Source: Ephemerocybe angulata
Taxonomy: Eukaryota > Basidiomycota > Agaricomycetes > Agaricales > Psathyrellaceae
Length of the DNA: 64,000 nucleotides
Reading direction: 5' to 3'
NCBI GenBank assembly: GCA_013368325.1
Contig: JAACJK010000163.1
Location: 2,170,001 to 2,234,000, forward strand
The position numbers and the translations under genes were made by a program. Positions within the stretch are counted from its first letter, which is position 1. The number at the start of each line of letters is the position of its first letter. The notes beneath the pieces were generated by a model. That model ran no database searches and had not been told where the DNA came from. It saw nothing but the letters and a program-made list of their open reading frames with translations. This document shows positions 21,294 to 32,882 of the stretch, piece by piece.

Positions 21294-23320
21294 CTATACT
21301 TCATAAGTATCGGGAGAGCAAGATACGGCTTTTATATCTACGTGGCCCCAGAATACGTCCGTTTCTCCCTCTGCTGCAAACTTGACTTTGACGCCCTCCA
21401 GGCGTACAGGGACCGTCCTTTTACACAGGGACACAAACATCTTGCGGACTAGGTCTTTCGAAGTGCGGCAGTTGCGGAAATCCACATCTATAAGCTCGGG
21501 AAGAAGAATGGGTCCCGCTGTGGCCGTCAGCGCTTGAGGGATTGCGTCGTCGACATACGGGCTGATGGCAAGTTCACGGAGTTTTGCAAACTGCTTGCAC
21601 CGTAGAACCTTGAGTATTATTTCGTTGTCCAAAGAAACGTCTCCGCATTCTTCACAATGTATGAGCATGAACCAATCAACGAAGCATTGACTCCTTTCCA
21701 AGAGGGCGAGTAGCAGCGTGCAAGGGTCATCCAATCCGGATTGAACTCGATGGAATGGGCTCGGAGTAAAGAATCCACTTGATAAGCGTAGTCTCTTGAG
21801 GGCGGGGAGGGTAAGGTGGCGAACAAGTCCTGACGTGTTATGCCTTTGGAGGTTGAGTGCCTTCAACGATGGTACCTCGATGGCAACAACGTCTCTGCCC
21901 GGCCACAGGTCGTTGATGCAGGCATCGAGCTGGAGGAGTTCCAGCTGAGGGCAGTTCGGTAAGGCGCCAAGTAGACGCGACATTTCCACTGTTTGGAAGT
22001 GAATGTGAGTCAACCTCGTCCAAAGGGAGCTCTCCAAGCCAGTGGCGTGGTATTGCGAATTCAGACAGCACCCTATGCGAAGGTTTGGGGAAGAGTAGAG
22101 GAATGAAGCGAACTGATCCACGGCATTTCGTGCCCAGTAGTATCCACCGAAATCGATAACGAAAATGCCCAGATGCTCCGGTGTGTTCCAACTCGCCTTC
22201 GAGCATATGTCCTGAACGTCGGGTTGAACAAAAAGTTGCAAGGTTTTCCACCGACGTGAAAGATGCATGATCGAGCTCATAGCTTGCCTGTTTAGCTCTG
22301 TCGCCCCATGCAGCCTCGCTGAAAGGTTGAGAGGCTGCGTGCCTGTGTGTTGAAGCCACAGACCGAGGAGTCGAAGGTCGCAAGGCCGGGGAATATTGAT
22401 ACGAATGTCGGACCAAAATCGCGTGGTTGAATGGACCAGGTCCCGCCACACCCCACAGATGTGTGTTAGGTGGAACGGGGTCACCGTCGCACCATCCCAG
22501 GGGAATATCCCAGGCCTAGGGTCCGGGCCCTTAGAGTAGTCCTGCTCTTTGAGGTAGGCGGCAAATATTTCGCATAGAAGCTCCGGGGGTAGGTCTTGGA
22601 TTGTCGCCCTTCCGGGCTGAGTTGCCGCACCTCAGTGTCAGTTCCTGTGGCAAAGCTCGTAGGGGGATGGAGACTTCAATACTCACCGTGCCTGCGGGGC
22701 GGTCTGGGACTGTACGGCAAGAGCTACCGGATACGGCCTCCTGGTCTTCATGGGATCCCCGGTACGGTCGGAGTATAGCTTTGGACGCGTCCCAAGTCGC
22801 GTCGGCCAGCACCGAGTCGTCCATGGCACTCATCAATTGTTTGAGCTCGTTTTCGACTGCGCCCTGCGGTTCCGTGACTTCCGTCGTCATGGGTTTCTTG
22901 CTGGCATTCGTTTTATTTACGCCACGCTTGAGCCGGTTTAGAGAGATTGCGAAAGATGGCCACTTTGTGGGCAGGAAGGAACTAAGAGGCCTCGACGGAG
23001 CTTCAATAGTGGACCCACGGATGGCCGCAGGCGAACTCTCCAATTCCTGAAGGTCTCCGTCATTGGCAGCTTTTTTCAAACGCTTTGGAGCGCAGGAACG
23101 AATATGGATGTCCAGGGACCCCAGGTATGAGGATGGCGAGCTGTGTTTACCCGTGAGCTCATGGGACTGTGACGACGAAGCCTGAATGGCACTCACCGTC
23201 GCGGCTTGCCTCGTTGAGGGGCCATGGTGGACAGGAAGTGGTCGTTCTGTGTAAAGGTCAGTTATGAATGGTATACATACCAAACATTCTACTCCCCCTG
23301 ATGGATACAGCACCACACAT
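21294..23320 (-). CDS. F-box protein with long N-terminal extension (640 aa)
   Basis: The exons in transcript order are 23281-23320, 22687-23246 and 21294-22616, summing to 1,923 nt. The introns are only 34 nt (23247-23280, GTATGT...AACTGAC...ACACAG) and 70 nt. The N-terminal 200 residues are Ser/basic-rich and unassigned. The F-box starts just after the 70-nt intron (ATIQDLPPELLCEIFAAYL), with THICGVWRDLVH next. An irregular LRR-like C-terminus follows. The start MCGAVSIRGSR is inferred, because the downstream frame has no ATG before residue 125 or so. Its neighbour at 23699-25817 has the same layout. Predicted SCF substrate receptor. Confidence 0.82.
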
Positions 23321-23698
23321 TAGGCCTTGTGGTCAACACGAGGGGTAGGTGCTGCCCTCACGATTAAGCGCCTCCTGCCCAACGAAATTGCAAATATAGC
23401 TGAGCTTTGAAGGAATCGCCCTGGCTGAGCACCAGAAGAGGCCCATTTCTCTGCCTGGGCTGGAGTGAAGTCGCAACATAGCATTGATCGCCCGATTATT
23501 TAACTGGAGTGAAAGGAAGTATCGCGACGTGATTTAGCTGTGACGCACTCTGACGCACATCTCTGAGTCTGAATCCTGTAGCCTATCCAGGGACATGCAG
23601 TGCAGCGAACACGATGTGTACCCCTTTCTGCTTATCGCACTCCCTGTCGGAAACCGATTTGACACAATCCCTTGGCTTAGTACACGATATTATAATAC
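23321..23698. other. Intergenic, no gene seen
   Basis: 378 bp lie between two same-strand F-box genes. No repeat or RNA gene was recognised. Confidence 0.45.
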
Positions 23699-25817
23699 CT
23701 AGAAAAACCCATAACCTTGAACCGCCCGATCCAACGCATCCTGCAAATTGACTTTGATGGACGGTAGACTCGACAACCGCTCCCTGTCCACGCTATGACA
23801 CGCCCCGAGTGGGAACATGACCGAAACACCCTTTACACATCCATTCCTTGAGGTGATCATCTCAGCAAGCACCCCGTCGGACGACTGGCAGTCCGCGAAG
23901 TGCACCTGGGACAGGTTAGGAAGTAGCGGGTACAAGTCCCAAGGTTCATTGCTAAAAGTCAGCGCCTGTAGAGTGATATCCGAGGCAGGGGTACCAAGCG
24001 AGAGATGTTGAAGGCCTTTCATCTCGCGAAGAATGCCAAGCATGAGGCGCTCGTCATCTTCCATGTGGTATGTGAAGTCCCACGACACCGTGAAAGACCG
24101 AAGGCCTGGTTGGCTCTGTTCGATCATCTGGAAAAGGGGTTTTTTGAAGTCCATCCAAGCACCCGTCATGTAGTTGACAAAGAAGTCTTGACCGAGCTTC
24201 AGGGTGGTAAGAGCGGGAAGATGGAAGGAGCTGAGGACGCCGGGGAAGTCGATCTTTTTCACGACGAGGCTCGTCAGGGACGGGAGGGTAATGTCGGTTT
24301 TAGGACCACGTTCTTCGAGGTATCCGATTTCGAGGTGTTGGAGATTCGCGCTTCCCGAAAGGAAAGGGAGGAGCTGATCAGCCTTGGCCGTTTTCAGACT
24401 GAGGAACATGAGACTATGCACAGTCCATGCAGACCCGCCGTAGAGCGACCAGTAGCCGGAAACTTCGTACCCCCAGCGGACCTTTCGGAGGTTCGGCGCG
24501 GAGTACAGCTTTTCGCAGAAGTTGATGGTCGATGTCGCAGACCATTCATACAAATCGATCTTGGAGTCCTCGAGGAGAACAGGCAATTTTGTGAACGATG
24601 AGGTAGCCACATTCTCTATGCTGTTGTGAAGGTTGAAGAATATCGTCCTCCAGCGATGCGACTGTTGCATCACCAATTCCACAGTTTTTCTTGCTGCCGA
24701 TTTGCGATTCTTCTTGATGACGACCGACAAGTCGAGTGGTGTATTTCTTGATCGCGCAAGCCATTGGGTCAGAAGAAGTATATCTTTGTCTCGGGGTATG
24801 TCGATGTACACCCTGGACCACAACGTGGACTGGGATTCGGCGATGGTTCGCCAGCGGCGGCAGATCCACGTGAGGTCGACAGGGCTGACGGTTGCACCAG
24901 GGCAAAGGGAGATAGGGGTGCGTTTTGCCTTCTGCTCGGGTGAGATGACCGGGTCATCCAGGTATAACGAGAAGATTCTGGAAAGTATTTCCGTGGGCAA
25001 GTCGTTCAAGTTCAGGGCGCGCGGTACCTAGGGAACAGATGTTACGACACACCCTACGCACTAAATAATGGAGGTGGACTCACTGGAGGTTCGTGATCCT
25101 TGGTGACTCTCCTACGAGAGGTGAGTGCAGCACTCTCTTCCACCACTGAGCCTTGTGTGACCTGCGTGTTGGCATTCTGGTTTCGAGCCAATAAGCACAA
25201 TCCCGAGGACCGAGGATAAATGAGTTAGATAACGCACCGGAAGACTCGTGGCTTCACAGATGATTTCTGACTGAGCGTAATCAACAGATGGTTTGTCCGA
25301 GCTCGAGTCCGAGGAAGCATCTGGTCGAAAGGGCTCCTTATGTTCCATAGTTGGGTGCGAATCCACTGTAGTAGGGATGATGGGCGCTTCATGTGGAAAG
25401 TTCAAGTCTGGCGACCTGGAATCCTCTAGAACCGCTAGCTGGGGCTCTGTGCTGATGATCATTGGCGTCTCCTGGTTTCCTATTTCCTCCACGTACTTGG
25501 CAGTACCTCCAGCAGCGTCAAGAACCTGCTTCGACGAGGAGGCACGCACAGAAAACAGCAATGAGGCCACCCAACCGCTAGGGGCCCAGAGGAAGGGCGA
25601 CCAAGTCTTTTGAGCGATAGCATCCTGGGCTCCAGGCCAGGTCATGGATAAGCTTGTCAGGGTTTCCGTGGCTTGCTTGAGAAGCGTAGAGCCAAGATGG
25701 AATGCCATGGGGCGCGCCGAGCTTAGGAACATTATCAGCTGGCGAGTCAACGTTGCAAGAACATTGACTCACGATTACAGTAGAAAGAATAGAAGAGAGA
25801 ATGGTATACATCATCAT
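23699..25817 (-). CDS. F-box protein with hydrophobic N-terminus (650 aa)
   Basis: The exons in transcript order are 25773-25817, 25238-25738, 25084-25161 and 23699-25027, all joined in phase 0 and summing to 1,953 nt. The introns are 34, 76 and 56 nt. The start MMMYTILSSILSTVI plus the next residues form a hydrophobic segment that could anchor or target the protein. The F-box lies at about residues 205-275 (LNDLPTEILSRIFSLYL; WICRRWRTIAESQSTLW). A leucine-rich C-terminus follows. The 34-nt first intron is the same length as in the neighbouring gene. A membrane-associated SCF receptor is inferred only from the N-terminus. Confidence 0.83.
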
Positions 25818-26195
25818 TGACCGAGGTAGAGATCATATAAGGATTTTGGTGGGCAGAGGGAAGCACCTTCACGACCTTGTGCTCAATTCAAACAAGGGCA
25901 TAACGGCAAGGTGGAAGGTGGAACGGTGACATTGCGAGAATCCACTTCACGTAAGCGTATCCACCACGTCTTGTATTCATTTTGAGGATGAATATTCAGG
26001 TTGGAATAGATAAGAACGAAGACGTTGAGGAGGAGGGACTCAGGGAGTCAAACATCATGGAAGTTTCGGAACAACGAGTACCGGTCCTACCGGAGCAGCG
26101 ATCCTGCCAGGGATCAATGCGATCAAACCAGTTTCTCATCCCACCACGACCTCACATTGAACGATCCCCTCACTAACCCAGTTGATATCAACCGC
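25818..26195. other. Divergent promoter region
   Basis: 378 bp lie between the minus-strand start at 25817 and the plus-strand start at 26196. The short upstream plus-strand frame at 25988-26176 lacks support. It could at most be an upstream ORF in the leader of the next gene. Confidence 0.45.
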
Positions 26196-27097
26196 ATGGC
26201 CGATTCAGAATTGAGCCCAGCATCCACTGACTCTGGCGGCCGTGGCCGGGGAAGGGGAAAATCTCGAGGTGGTCTTGGAAAGTATCTTCGAGCTCGTGGT
26301 CGCGGTCATCGAGGTGGTGGACGACCCGCGGTCTTTCGCGAACGCCTGTTGCTGGAAGGAGAAGGGCCTTTAAATGACGAAGAAGCGGAACTGGCTGCGG
26401 AGAAGGCTGCGAAGTACTCAAGGAGGCAGATGGGTACAAATGCCGACAGATATGTCGAACCTGAGCCAGAATTGGACTCTGACGGTAAGTGCAGTCAGTT
26501 TCATAAGATATGTGAATCTGAATGGTCCTTGCGACCTACTAGGGGAGCCTATTGTGGAACCCGAAGTCGATCTGTCTTCCTTCCTTGAGAAGCAGAAGAT
26601 CTCGGATACCACAGTGGTAGTTGGATCTGAAGTGAAAAAGTTTGAAGAGGACGAGGTCGACCAAAGCTTATCTCACATAACTTCGAACCCCACGAAGAAC
26701 ACGGCAGATAGGAAAGGAAAGGTGCAAGAAATACAGTGGGATCGAGAGCTGGAGGAAATGAGTAGAGCAAAAGCCGCAGCAGAAGCCCAGAGAGGTCCGG
26801 GTCTCCCTATCTCCCGTTTCAAATCTCGCGCTGATGTATGTGCGGGGTCATAGATCTGAAAGCCCGTTTCAAGGCAAAATCGGAGAAGCTCAAGGGGAAA
26901 CCTGTCTTCAAGTCCACGCGCGAACGTCAAGCTGGTATGTGATCGCCCAAGTTCCATCGACTTGAAGGCTCAACGTCTTCCTTACATTAGAAAAGTATGA
27001 ATTGGCCCCCGAATTACCTTCAGCTGATGGGGCCGCTCCGAAACCCAGTGACACCAAGGTGGCCATGGAAGACTACCTTGATGATCTCTTGGGATAA
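26196..27097 (+). CDS. Conserved fungal-type GRG-rich acidic protein (242 aa)
   Basis: The exons are 26196-26484, 26543-26794, 26854-26934 and 26991-27097, summing to 729 nt. The N-terminus is GRG-rich (GGRGRGRGKSRGGLGKYL), an RNA-binding-like composition. The middle is acidic (EPEPELDSDGEP) and the C-terminal half is charged and helical (WDRELEEMSRAKAAAEAQ; LKARFKAKSEKLKGKP), ending EDYLDDLLG. The third exon starts after an intron with an unusual GTCCGG donor. I chose it because it alone restores the LKARF frame. I cannot name the family. The single-copy, intron-rich style contrasts with the accessory genes on the left. Confidence 0.82.
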
Positions 27098-27350
27098 GCC
27101 TGGTCCGGTGACCCGCATGGCTACCAGGCCCCATCTTGGGCACTTCGTCATGAGCAATTAAGGATGATCGACCAATGTCACGGCCTTCTCAGCCCGTGCG
27201 CAGTAAGAGAGTGCACCGAGGCTAGAGTGGAAGGCAGCCTTTCTTGTTGTTCCCAAACGCCGGTGCTGCGGTGGCTGCGGTGGCTACCGAGGCATGGGTA
27301 AGCGCAGCAGGTCGTAGCGCCCGCAACACAATCGTTTCGACCCTGCATTC

Positions 27351-27360
27351 GTATATAAAG
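27351..27360 (+). promoter_or_regulatory. TATA box
   Basis: gtatataaag lies about 50 bp upstream of the ATG at 27405, with no other gene start nearby. Confidence 0.7.
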
Positions 27361-27404
27361 GCAACACTTGATCTCGAAGCCGCCATCACCACCACCATCT
27401 ACCG

Positions 27405-27992
27405 ATGCCTCCCTCCAGCACGATAAAGGATATTTCACGCCGCGGGCGTACGATCTACCGCCTCCAATTCGTTAATCTCCTCCTCTCCTGGACGATATTT
27501 TTCACGGATTTGGGAACCAGCTTGGGCAGCTCGTCTTTCTGGGTGATCCTCCACGCCAATGTCTTCACCTTCGCCATCGAAGCATTCCTCCTCGCCGGCG
27601 ATCGCAAGCCCAAACCCGCTGAACCCGCTCTTACTGCCCCAGCGCCTGCCCCCGTAACCGCGCCGGCCACCGATGCTCCAAGTTCTCCCAAGGATAGCTC
27701 GGAAGGCGGAGATCCTGAAGAGCCCACCCCGGACCCCACTCCCCTCCCGATCGCGCTCCGCAGGACGGCCATCGTGGCGAGGTTTTTCCTCCTTCTCCTC
27801 TGGCTCGCTGGATGGGGTATCCTGATGTGGTGGACCACTGAATTCAGGCGTTTGAGGGGGATCATTGAAATCATCATTGTGGCTGCGGAGATTGGGGTTA
27901 TCGCTGCATTGGTTGTCTTGTCGGTCTTGGAGAGGAGAGCCTTGTTGAAACCGGTGTTGAGGGGAGAAGAGGGGTTGACTTGGTACCAGTGA
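27405..27992 (+). CDS. Four-helix membrane protein, intronless (195 aa)
   Basis: It shows four hydrophobic segments: two before residue 65 (VNLLLSWTIFFTDLG; SFWVILHANVFTFAIEAFLL) and two after residue 120 (FFLLLLWLAGWGILMWW; IIEIIIVAAEIGVIAALVVL). A hydrophilic, Pro/Ala-rich loop (PAPAPVTAPATDAP...PTPDPTPLP) separates the pairs. The N-terminus is short and basic. No signal peptide or enzymatic motif is visible. A TATA box precedes the gene by 50 bp. Likely a small integral membrane protein of unknown function; I do not recognise the family. Confidence 0.8.
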   Translation: MPPSSTIKDISRRGRTIYRLQFVNLLLSWTIFFTDLGTSLGSSSFWVILHANVFTFAIEAFLLAGDRKPKPAEPALTAPAPAPVTAPATDAPSSPKDSSEGGDPEEPTPDPTPLPIALRRTAIVARFFLLLLWLAGWGILMWWTTEFRRLRGIIEIIIVAAEIGVIAALVVLSVLERRALLKPVLRGEEGLTWYQ

Positions 27993-29480
27993 AACGCCAA
28001 GCCTTCAGGGTTCACCTTTGAGGGTGTTGATGGCGGAGAAGCGGTTGGATCTCATTTGGGGCTCCCATTAACCCACTGTTAGTGTGGACGCGGGGTGTAG
28101 GAGGTGGGCTATATGTAACACCGGAGTCGGTTGTACTTGTTTTTGTGTGCCACGTACCACCGTGCCATTCCTTCAGTTTGGACTATTGGAAAGTGTTAAT
28201 ATTAGCCTATATTCTGGCTGTTACTCTCCACCCGAGCAAGGTGGTCGTCCACATCTTCCCCGAGTCTGCATGAGCTGCTGAAAATAACCGTGAAACAAAC
28301 CCCAAGGTTCTGGAATCGAGCCTAGGCTTTAATGCCTATGTAAGAACAACAGGGATAATACCATATCCACTTTGAAGCGATGCGTAACGGTCAGGACAAC
28401 TTAGTATGCGAACCAGAACGAACGGCGGCACCGGTGAGTCTTATTTTCAAAGGGGCTGAGGCATTTATAGGCTCATCACCACCGCTGGTAGCGCTGCAAA
28501 ACATTCCCCATATCGCAGCGATTCCGAACATACTATTCTCATCTACAAGCATTCTATATCAATGTCCCAAGTAAGCTCTTGTCATTGCGAGTCTCTGTGC
28601 CGAGGGAGCAAAAGCCTAGAGATTCAGAAGCGTTCAACGTTTTCAAACAGGTTTCAACGCAAGTACTGCGCCGGAAATTTGAAATAGCATGACTAATGTG
28701 CAATTACACATCTCAAGTGAGAATACGAGGGCACGTGTGTGTAAGTACCTTGAATGCACCTGTCCGGGTATGCTTATCCTTAGCTTACCCAGAAGCAAGC
28801 CAAGATGGCATTTGATGAGCGAGCACCGTCTTTAGGTGGGTAACTGAGGTCTGCTTGAGCTCGGTTGGTTACTTAAATCTCGTTATTCAATAAACATGTA
28901 TGTACCCAAGTCGATTCAGGGATTGTCGGAAACAGGTTACCCGTGACTTACGCACCCAAAACGCGAATTCGTGTGGTCGACGTGAGGTGTAATGCAGTAA
29001 TGAAAGGCTTGGTGTGGCTCTACATCACGATATCTGGGTTGGACGGAGTGTACACTTGGAAACTGAGGTTTACTAAGCGCATGAAACCACGGAGGTGGTC
29101 TGAGATGGGGTCGCGCCTTGCTCGGAAGATGACACCCATCACGCTTCAAGCCTGACATCGACCCAGGTCGGTTAAGCATTAGGCGCCCATGGGACTTTCG
29201 TCAGAGTGAAGCAAACGCTACTAACGCAAGGAGCTAGGCAGGTATTATTTCCATCCGCCCAATACTAAGCTGCTGTGAGCCTATGGCATTGTTCGATGAT
29301 CCCGGAGGGTGCAACATGCCGTCGAAAATGCATTCTTTTTTTGAAAGGCGAGAGTCCGCGCTATGGCCGGGGTAGCCTTCAGGGAGGTCACATTGATGCG
29401 CCAAAATTTAGTCATTCCTAGCTAAGCGGTGACAGAGCCTGAAAACCATCCCCGTGGACATCACTTAGCACGAGAAGGAG
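27993..29480. other. 1.5 kb gene-poor stretch
   Basis: Only short frames occur, without splice or homology support. The base composition is mixed. No terminal repeats, tRNA folds or tandem repeats were recognised. Confidence 0.45.
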
Positions 29481-29768
29481 TATATAAACAAGGATGTGGT
29501 GCTCAGAGGCCATTCAGCACCCCAAGAACAACTTAACCAGTTCAAGAACATGTCCCAAAATTCACAAGCCAATGCTCCCGTCGTCGGCAATGGCCAGGCA
29601 CAAGGAGCACCCAACGCAACCACCGTATCCGGTGCACCTGCCCAGAATTTACCAGCCGCTGCCCCCAACCTCGGCCCAGCACCTGGAGCACCGTTAAACA
29701 ACCCCACCCTCGCCTTCGCCCCCGAACGCTTACGCGACAAGTGTAACTCCAAGAGAAATGGACACTAA
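29481..29768 (+). CDS. Possible small Ala/Pro/Asn-rich protein (72 aa) with TATA box
   Basis: A TATATAAACA box (29481-29490) precedes the ATG at 29550 by 69 bp. The CDS proper is 29550-29768. The peptide (MSQNSQANAPVVGNGQ ... PAQNLPAAAPNLGPAPGAP) is low in charge until a basic end (KCNSKRNGH). It has no signal peptide and no CaaX ending, so it is not an obvious pheromone precursor. It may be the 5' part of a truncated gene. Support is limited to the promoter-like box, the open frame and coherent composition. Confidence 0.35.
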   Translation, partial: YINKDVVLRGHSAPQEQLNQFKNMSQNSQANAPVVGNGQAQGAPNATTVSGAPAQNLPAAAPNLGPAPGAPLNNPTLAFAPERLRDKCNSKRNGH

Positions 29769-30694
29769 AAGTCAATGATAGGATGATGATGAGCGCTGCT
29801 ACCGTAGAAACTCTGTAATAATGCTTCCCCGATGTCTGGGACTTCTGTACGATACCACAAACTAATTGTCAACTCATGTGATCTTGCGCCTGGTGTGCCG
29901 TCTGACATCTCTGAGGCCTGACGCCTAATCTTCAAGTTATGGACCAGCATATCACGTAGTTTGCATTCCTGGGAGACCCATACATACTTCTCAAACACAA
30001 TCGCTCCGGGTTGACATGATCCCTGTGTACAGCCGAATCGCTTAAAGGTGACCGGTGACACGGATCAAAGCCATCCGAACGCTGTACAATCAATCCCTGG
30101 CCCAGTCATTTACTTAAGTACCAGAGAACAGCTGTTTAATGGAGTGCTCAATCCACTGACTGAGCTGATATCCTCTCCGTATCAAACGGGGATCTTCCCC
30201 GTCGCCGACACGCCCGTATAAGTTCATTGGCCTATCAATGTGACGATTGAACTCCACATCGACATCTGCAGGCCCTTTGGATATTGCCGATATTGCCCTG
30301 TCGACGCTCGATCATAGATGCAGGGTATAAATAAGCGCTGGGCGGGCGCTTGCCCATTTGGGCAGCGGAGGGGCCTCATCTCCCAGACTCCGGTGCACTT
30401 TGTGCGATGAATATTGAACTCCTCTCGCCCCACCACCTTCTATCTCAGGAGCGGCGTATCATTGCATGGAGCCAGTGCCCTGAAATGGCCGGCCGAGGCG
30501 ATGATCGTACAATGAGGACGCCTAGCACAGTCCGGAATTGTCGAACTTCCTAAAAGCGCCCTACCATAGAATAGTCATACTATTTGGCTCAAACACAGTA
30601 CTTTATAAATTTATATCTCAAGCAATACCTATCCTCCCTGACAATCTGGGCACGCCTCGAAGAATAGGGGCTTCGGACGGCCGGACCGTTTTAA
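29769..30694. other. Intergenic, weak promoter-like element
   Basis: A TATAAATAA element at 30326-30334 lies 73 bp before a short frame (30407-30553, MNIELLSPHHLL) with no other support. No repeats were seen. Confidence 0.35.
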
Positions 30695-30859
30695 ATGTCG
30701 TGGGATACGTAATTACATAAACCTATCGATAGCCGCGGCGGTGAGCTCAGGCTCTGTTCAACGTTGACGACGACGACGACGACCAGGACGAAGACGTCCA
30801 CTCTAGTCCAGGAAAACGCCGTGAGGTCGTTTCCGAACTTAGCGCCTGGCTCGAGGGCG

Positions 30860-32398
30860 ATGCAGACCTCAATGCAGACCTCAATGCAGGGCTTCCTTTC
30901 TCCGGCAAAGAGTCTTCCGATGTCGCCGCCGACGCCAGGTCCGACGGACGCCAGGACATCGGTCAACCACCTGTTGTCCAGGGCCCACGCATTACCGTGC
31001 TCAAAGGGAGCCCTGGCCTTTAACCAACTCGTACAACCGACGGCACGCTTCCAGCTGGCCCTTGACGCGTTGTTGCCGATTCTTGATTCGACGACGCCGG
31101 CGGAGGTCAGTTTAGGCCCTTTTAGATCGGGATGTCCGACCCTGACTTACTTCGTATCACAGCTTGCAAGCCGTATTCTTGTCTCGTTCATTCTGTATAC
31201 CCTCTACGCGCCACATCCTATCGCCGTGAACCCGTTCAAGTCGGCTCTATTCGGTACTTACCTCAGTGAAAGAGAAAAGGCTGTCAGCGTTGCCAACGAC
31301 GGTGGAACAAGCCCGAACGAGCAGCTTGTGTGGGTTCTGTGGAAGATACTCAGAGGAAATGGCAATGATGTGAGCGGCAATCTGTCTCTTCACAAGCCTA
31401 TTCTGGCGCTAATCACTTTCCAGATTGGTCCCTATTCCCCAAGCACCCTGGCCCGGTCTCCGTTACCTCCTAAACTTAGAGCAATTAATCTGGTTCTCGA
31501 TGACTCACTGTATAACACTATCCCTGACCTGTGAGTTGATTCTTTTGTTCGATCTTTCCGTTTTGCTGAGCATTGTTGCAGAGACGACTCGGCTTATCAT
31601 TATTTCCAACACAAACGCGGGCAATCGGCCCCCTCCGATACTAACGAATTCACGCAAATACCTTCGCGAGTCGTATCTCCGGCGTACTCTCTGGAGCGGG
31701 ATAAGCAAAATGAGCGGCAGATGTTCGCGGTGAAACTCCTGCTCCACGCAAGGGAACGCGTCCTGAACCTCTCCGAGCAGAGGACCCTGCTTCCATTGCT
31801 TCCCGAAGTCGCATCCTCACGCTTGGTCACATCCATCGACATTGCTCCCATCGTCGCCTACAATCCGTCCATCGCTCACCCACTTTTCGTCAGCCTAGTG
31901 TCGAACCCCATTCCGGAGAATAACCGGCCCATGCCGTTTGTTGAAGTCTTACCGTACCTCCCTCCAACATTGCCGACCTTCGACCTGTTTGGACGACTTC
32001 TGCGCGATCCCACCCGAATCACGGTGGACACCGTTGAAGGATACTCGACTGTGGCGGACCTCGTTCGAATTAGGGTTTTGGGTCTCTTCATCCAGCAGAG
32101 TATCCACTGGATCGAACAGGCTGAGCGGGACCAGATGGAGGGGAAGATCAGCGATGATCGGTGGGAGAAGGGGCTGCAACACGTATGTCATTTCACACCG
32201 AGATTTTTGTGGATATTCTGACACTCTTTGTTCATCCAGCTGTGCCGTTTCTTCCTGTCATTGATCAAACTCCAAATTATAGATCCAAGCTCTGACACCG
32301 ACTGCGCCGAGATCTGCAGCTTCTGCCTCCACTACGCCCGTTTCGAGGAAGCCAACACCCTCTACCGGGTTATCATGATGAGCGGCAGCAACTACTGA
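30860..32398 (+). CDS. CNOT11: CCR4-NOT transcription complex subunit 11
   Basis: The exons are 30860-31105, 31163-31369, 31424-31530, 31582-32182 and 32240-32398 (1,320 nt, 439 aa). The introns are 51-57 nt. The N-terminal part (LLSRAHALPCSKGALAF; NPFKSALFGTYL) and the C-terminal DUF2363 region (GLFIQQSIHWIEQ; LCRFFLSLIKLQIID; SFCLHYARFEEANTLYRVI) match the CNOT11 family. This subunit docks with CNOT10 on the N-terminus of the NOT1 scaffold and supports mRNA deadenylation. The start is uncertain. The frame extends upstream to about 30751 without an ATG, and a 14-nt exon at 30695-30708 (MSWD) could splice to it. The ATG at 30860 is the first in frame. This is a housekeeping, normally single-copy gene. 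Confidence 0.88.
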
Positions 32399-32882
32399 AG
32401 CCGCTCCTATGTTATGGCTATTATGCGCTATCGTATGTGTACTCATGGTTCCCCTTTCGCACTCAGGTCTGTATATGTCACGTCTATGTCCCATCCCCCC
32501 TTGTTATACCACTCGTACCGTATTCCCATTCCCATCATTTTGTCTTTGTTCATGAACGCACCTATGATACTTATGCATCCTCTTCTGACGACGATTCTTG
32601 ATGGCTGGCTTGTACTATTCATCTCTTCTACGTGTTTGTATATTTCCCTTGCGCAGTGGCCTATTTATTCTGTGTTGTGTGTATGGATAACTTACTGTAG
32701 AGACCGTTTTGGTGTATCATCCATCTGTATCCCTCCGAATGTATGACTGTACGTATTCAGCTCCTCTTACATCATCCAACACGTTGCAAGGCGCCTAAGG
32801 TATTTAAAGGCACGTCGTACACGGGGTGGCGCTATCGCAGCAGCCATCTGGCACCCACCGATCGTCTCTCTGTGTGCCAGCC
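32399..32882. other. Intergenic between CNOT11 and RBR ligase genes
   Basis: 484 bp of moderately AT-rich DNA. A TATTTAAAG element near 32801 may serve the downstream gene. No coding support. Confidence 0.45.

Noticed and set aside
29550..29768. A basidiomycete pheromone precursor
   Set aside because: The size and TATA promoter fit loosely, but the peptide ends NGH and has no CaaX box.
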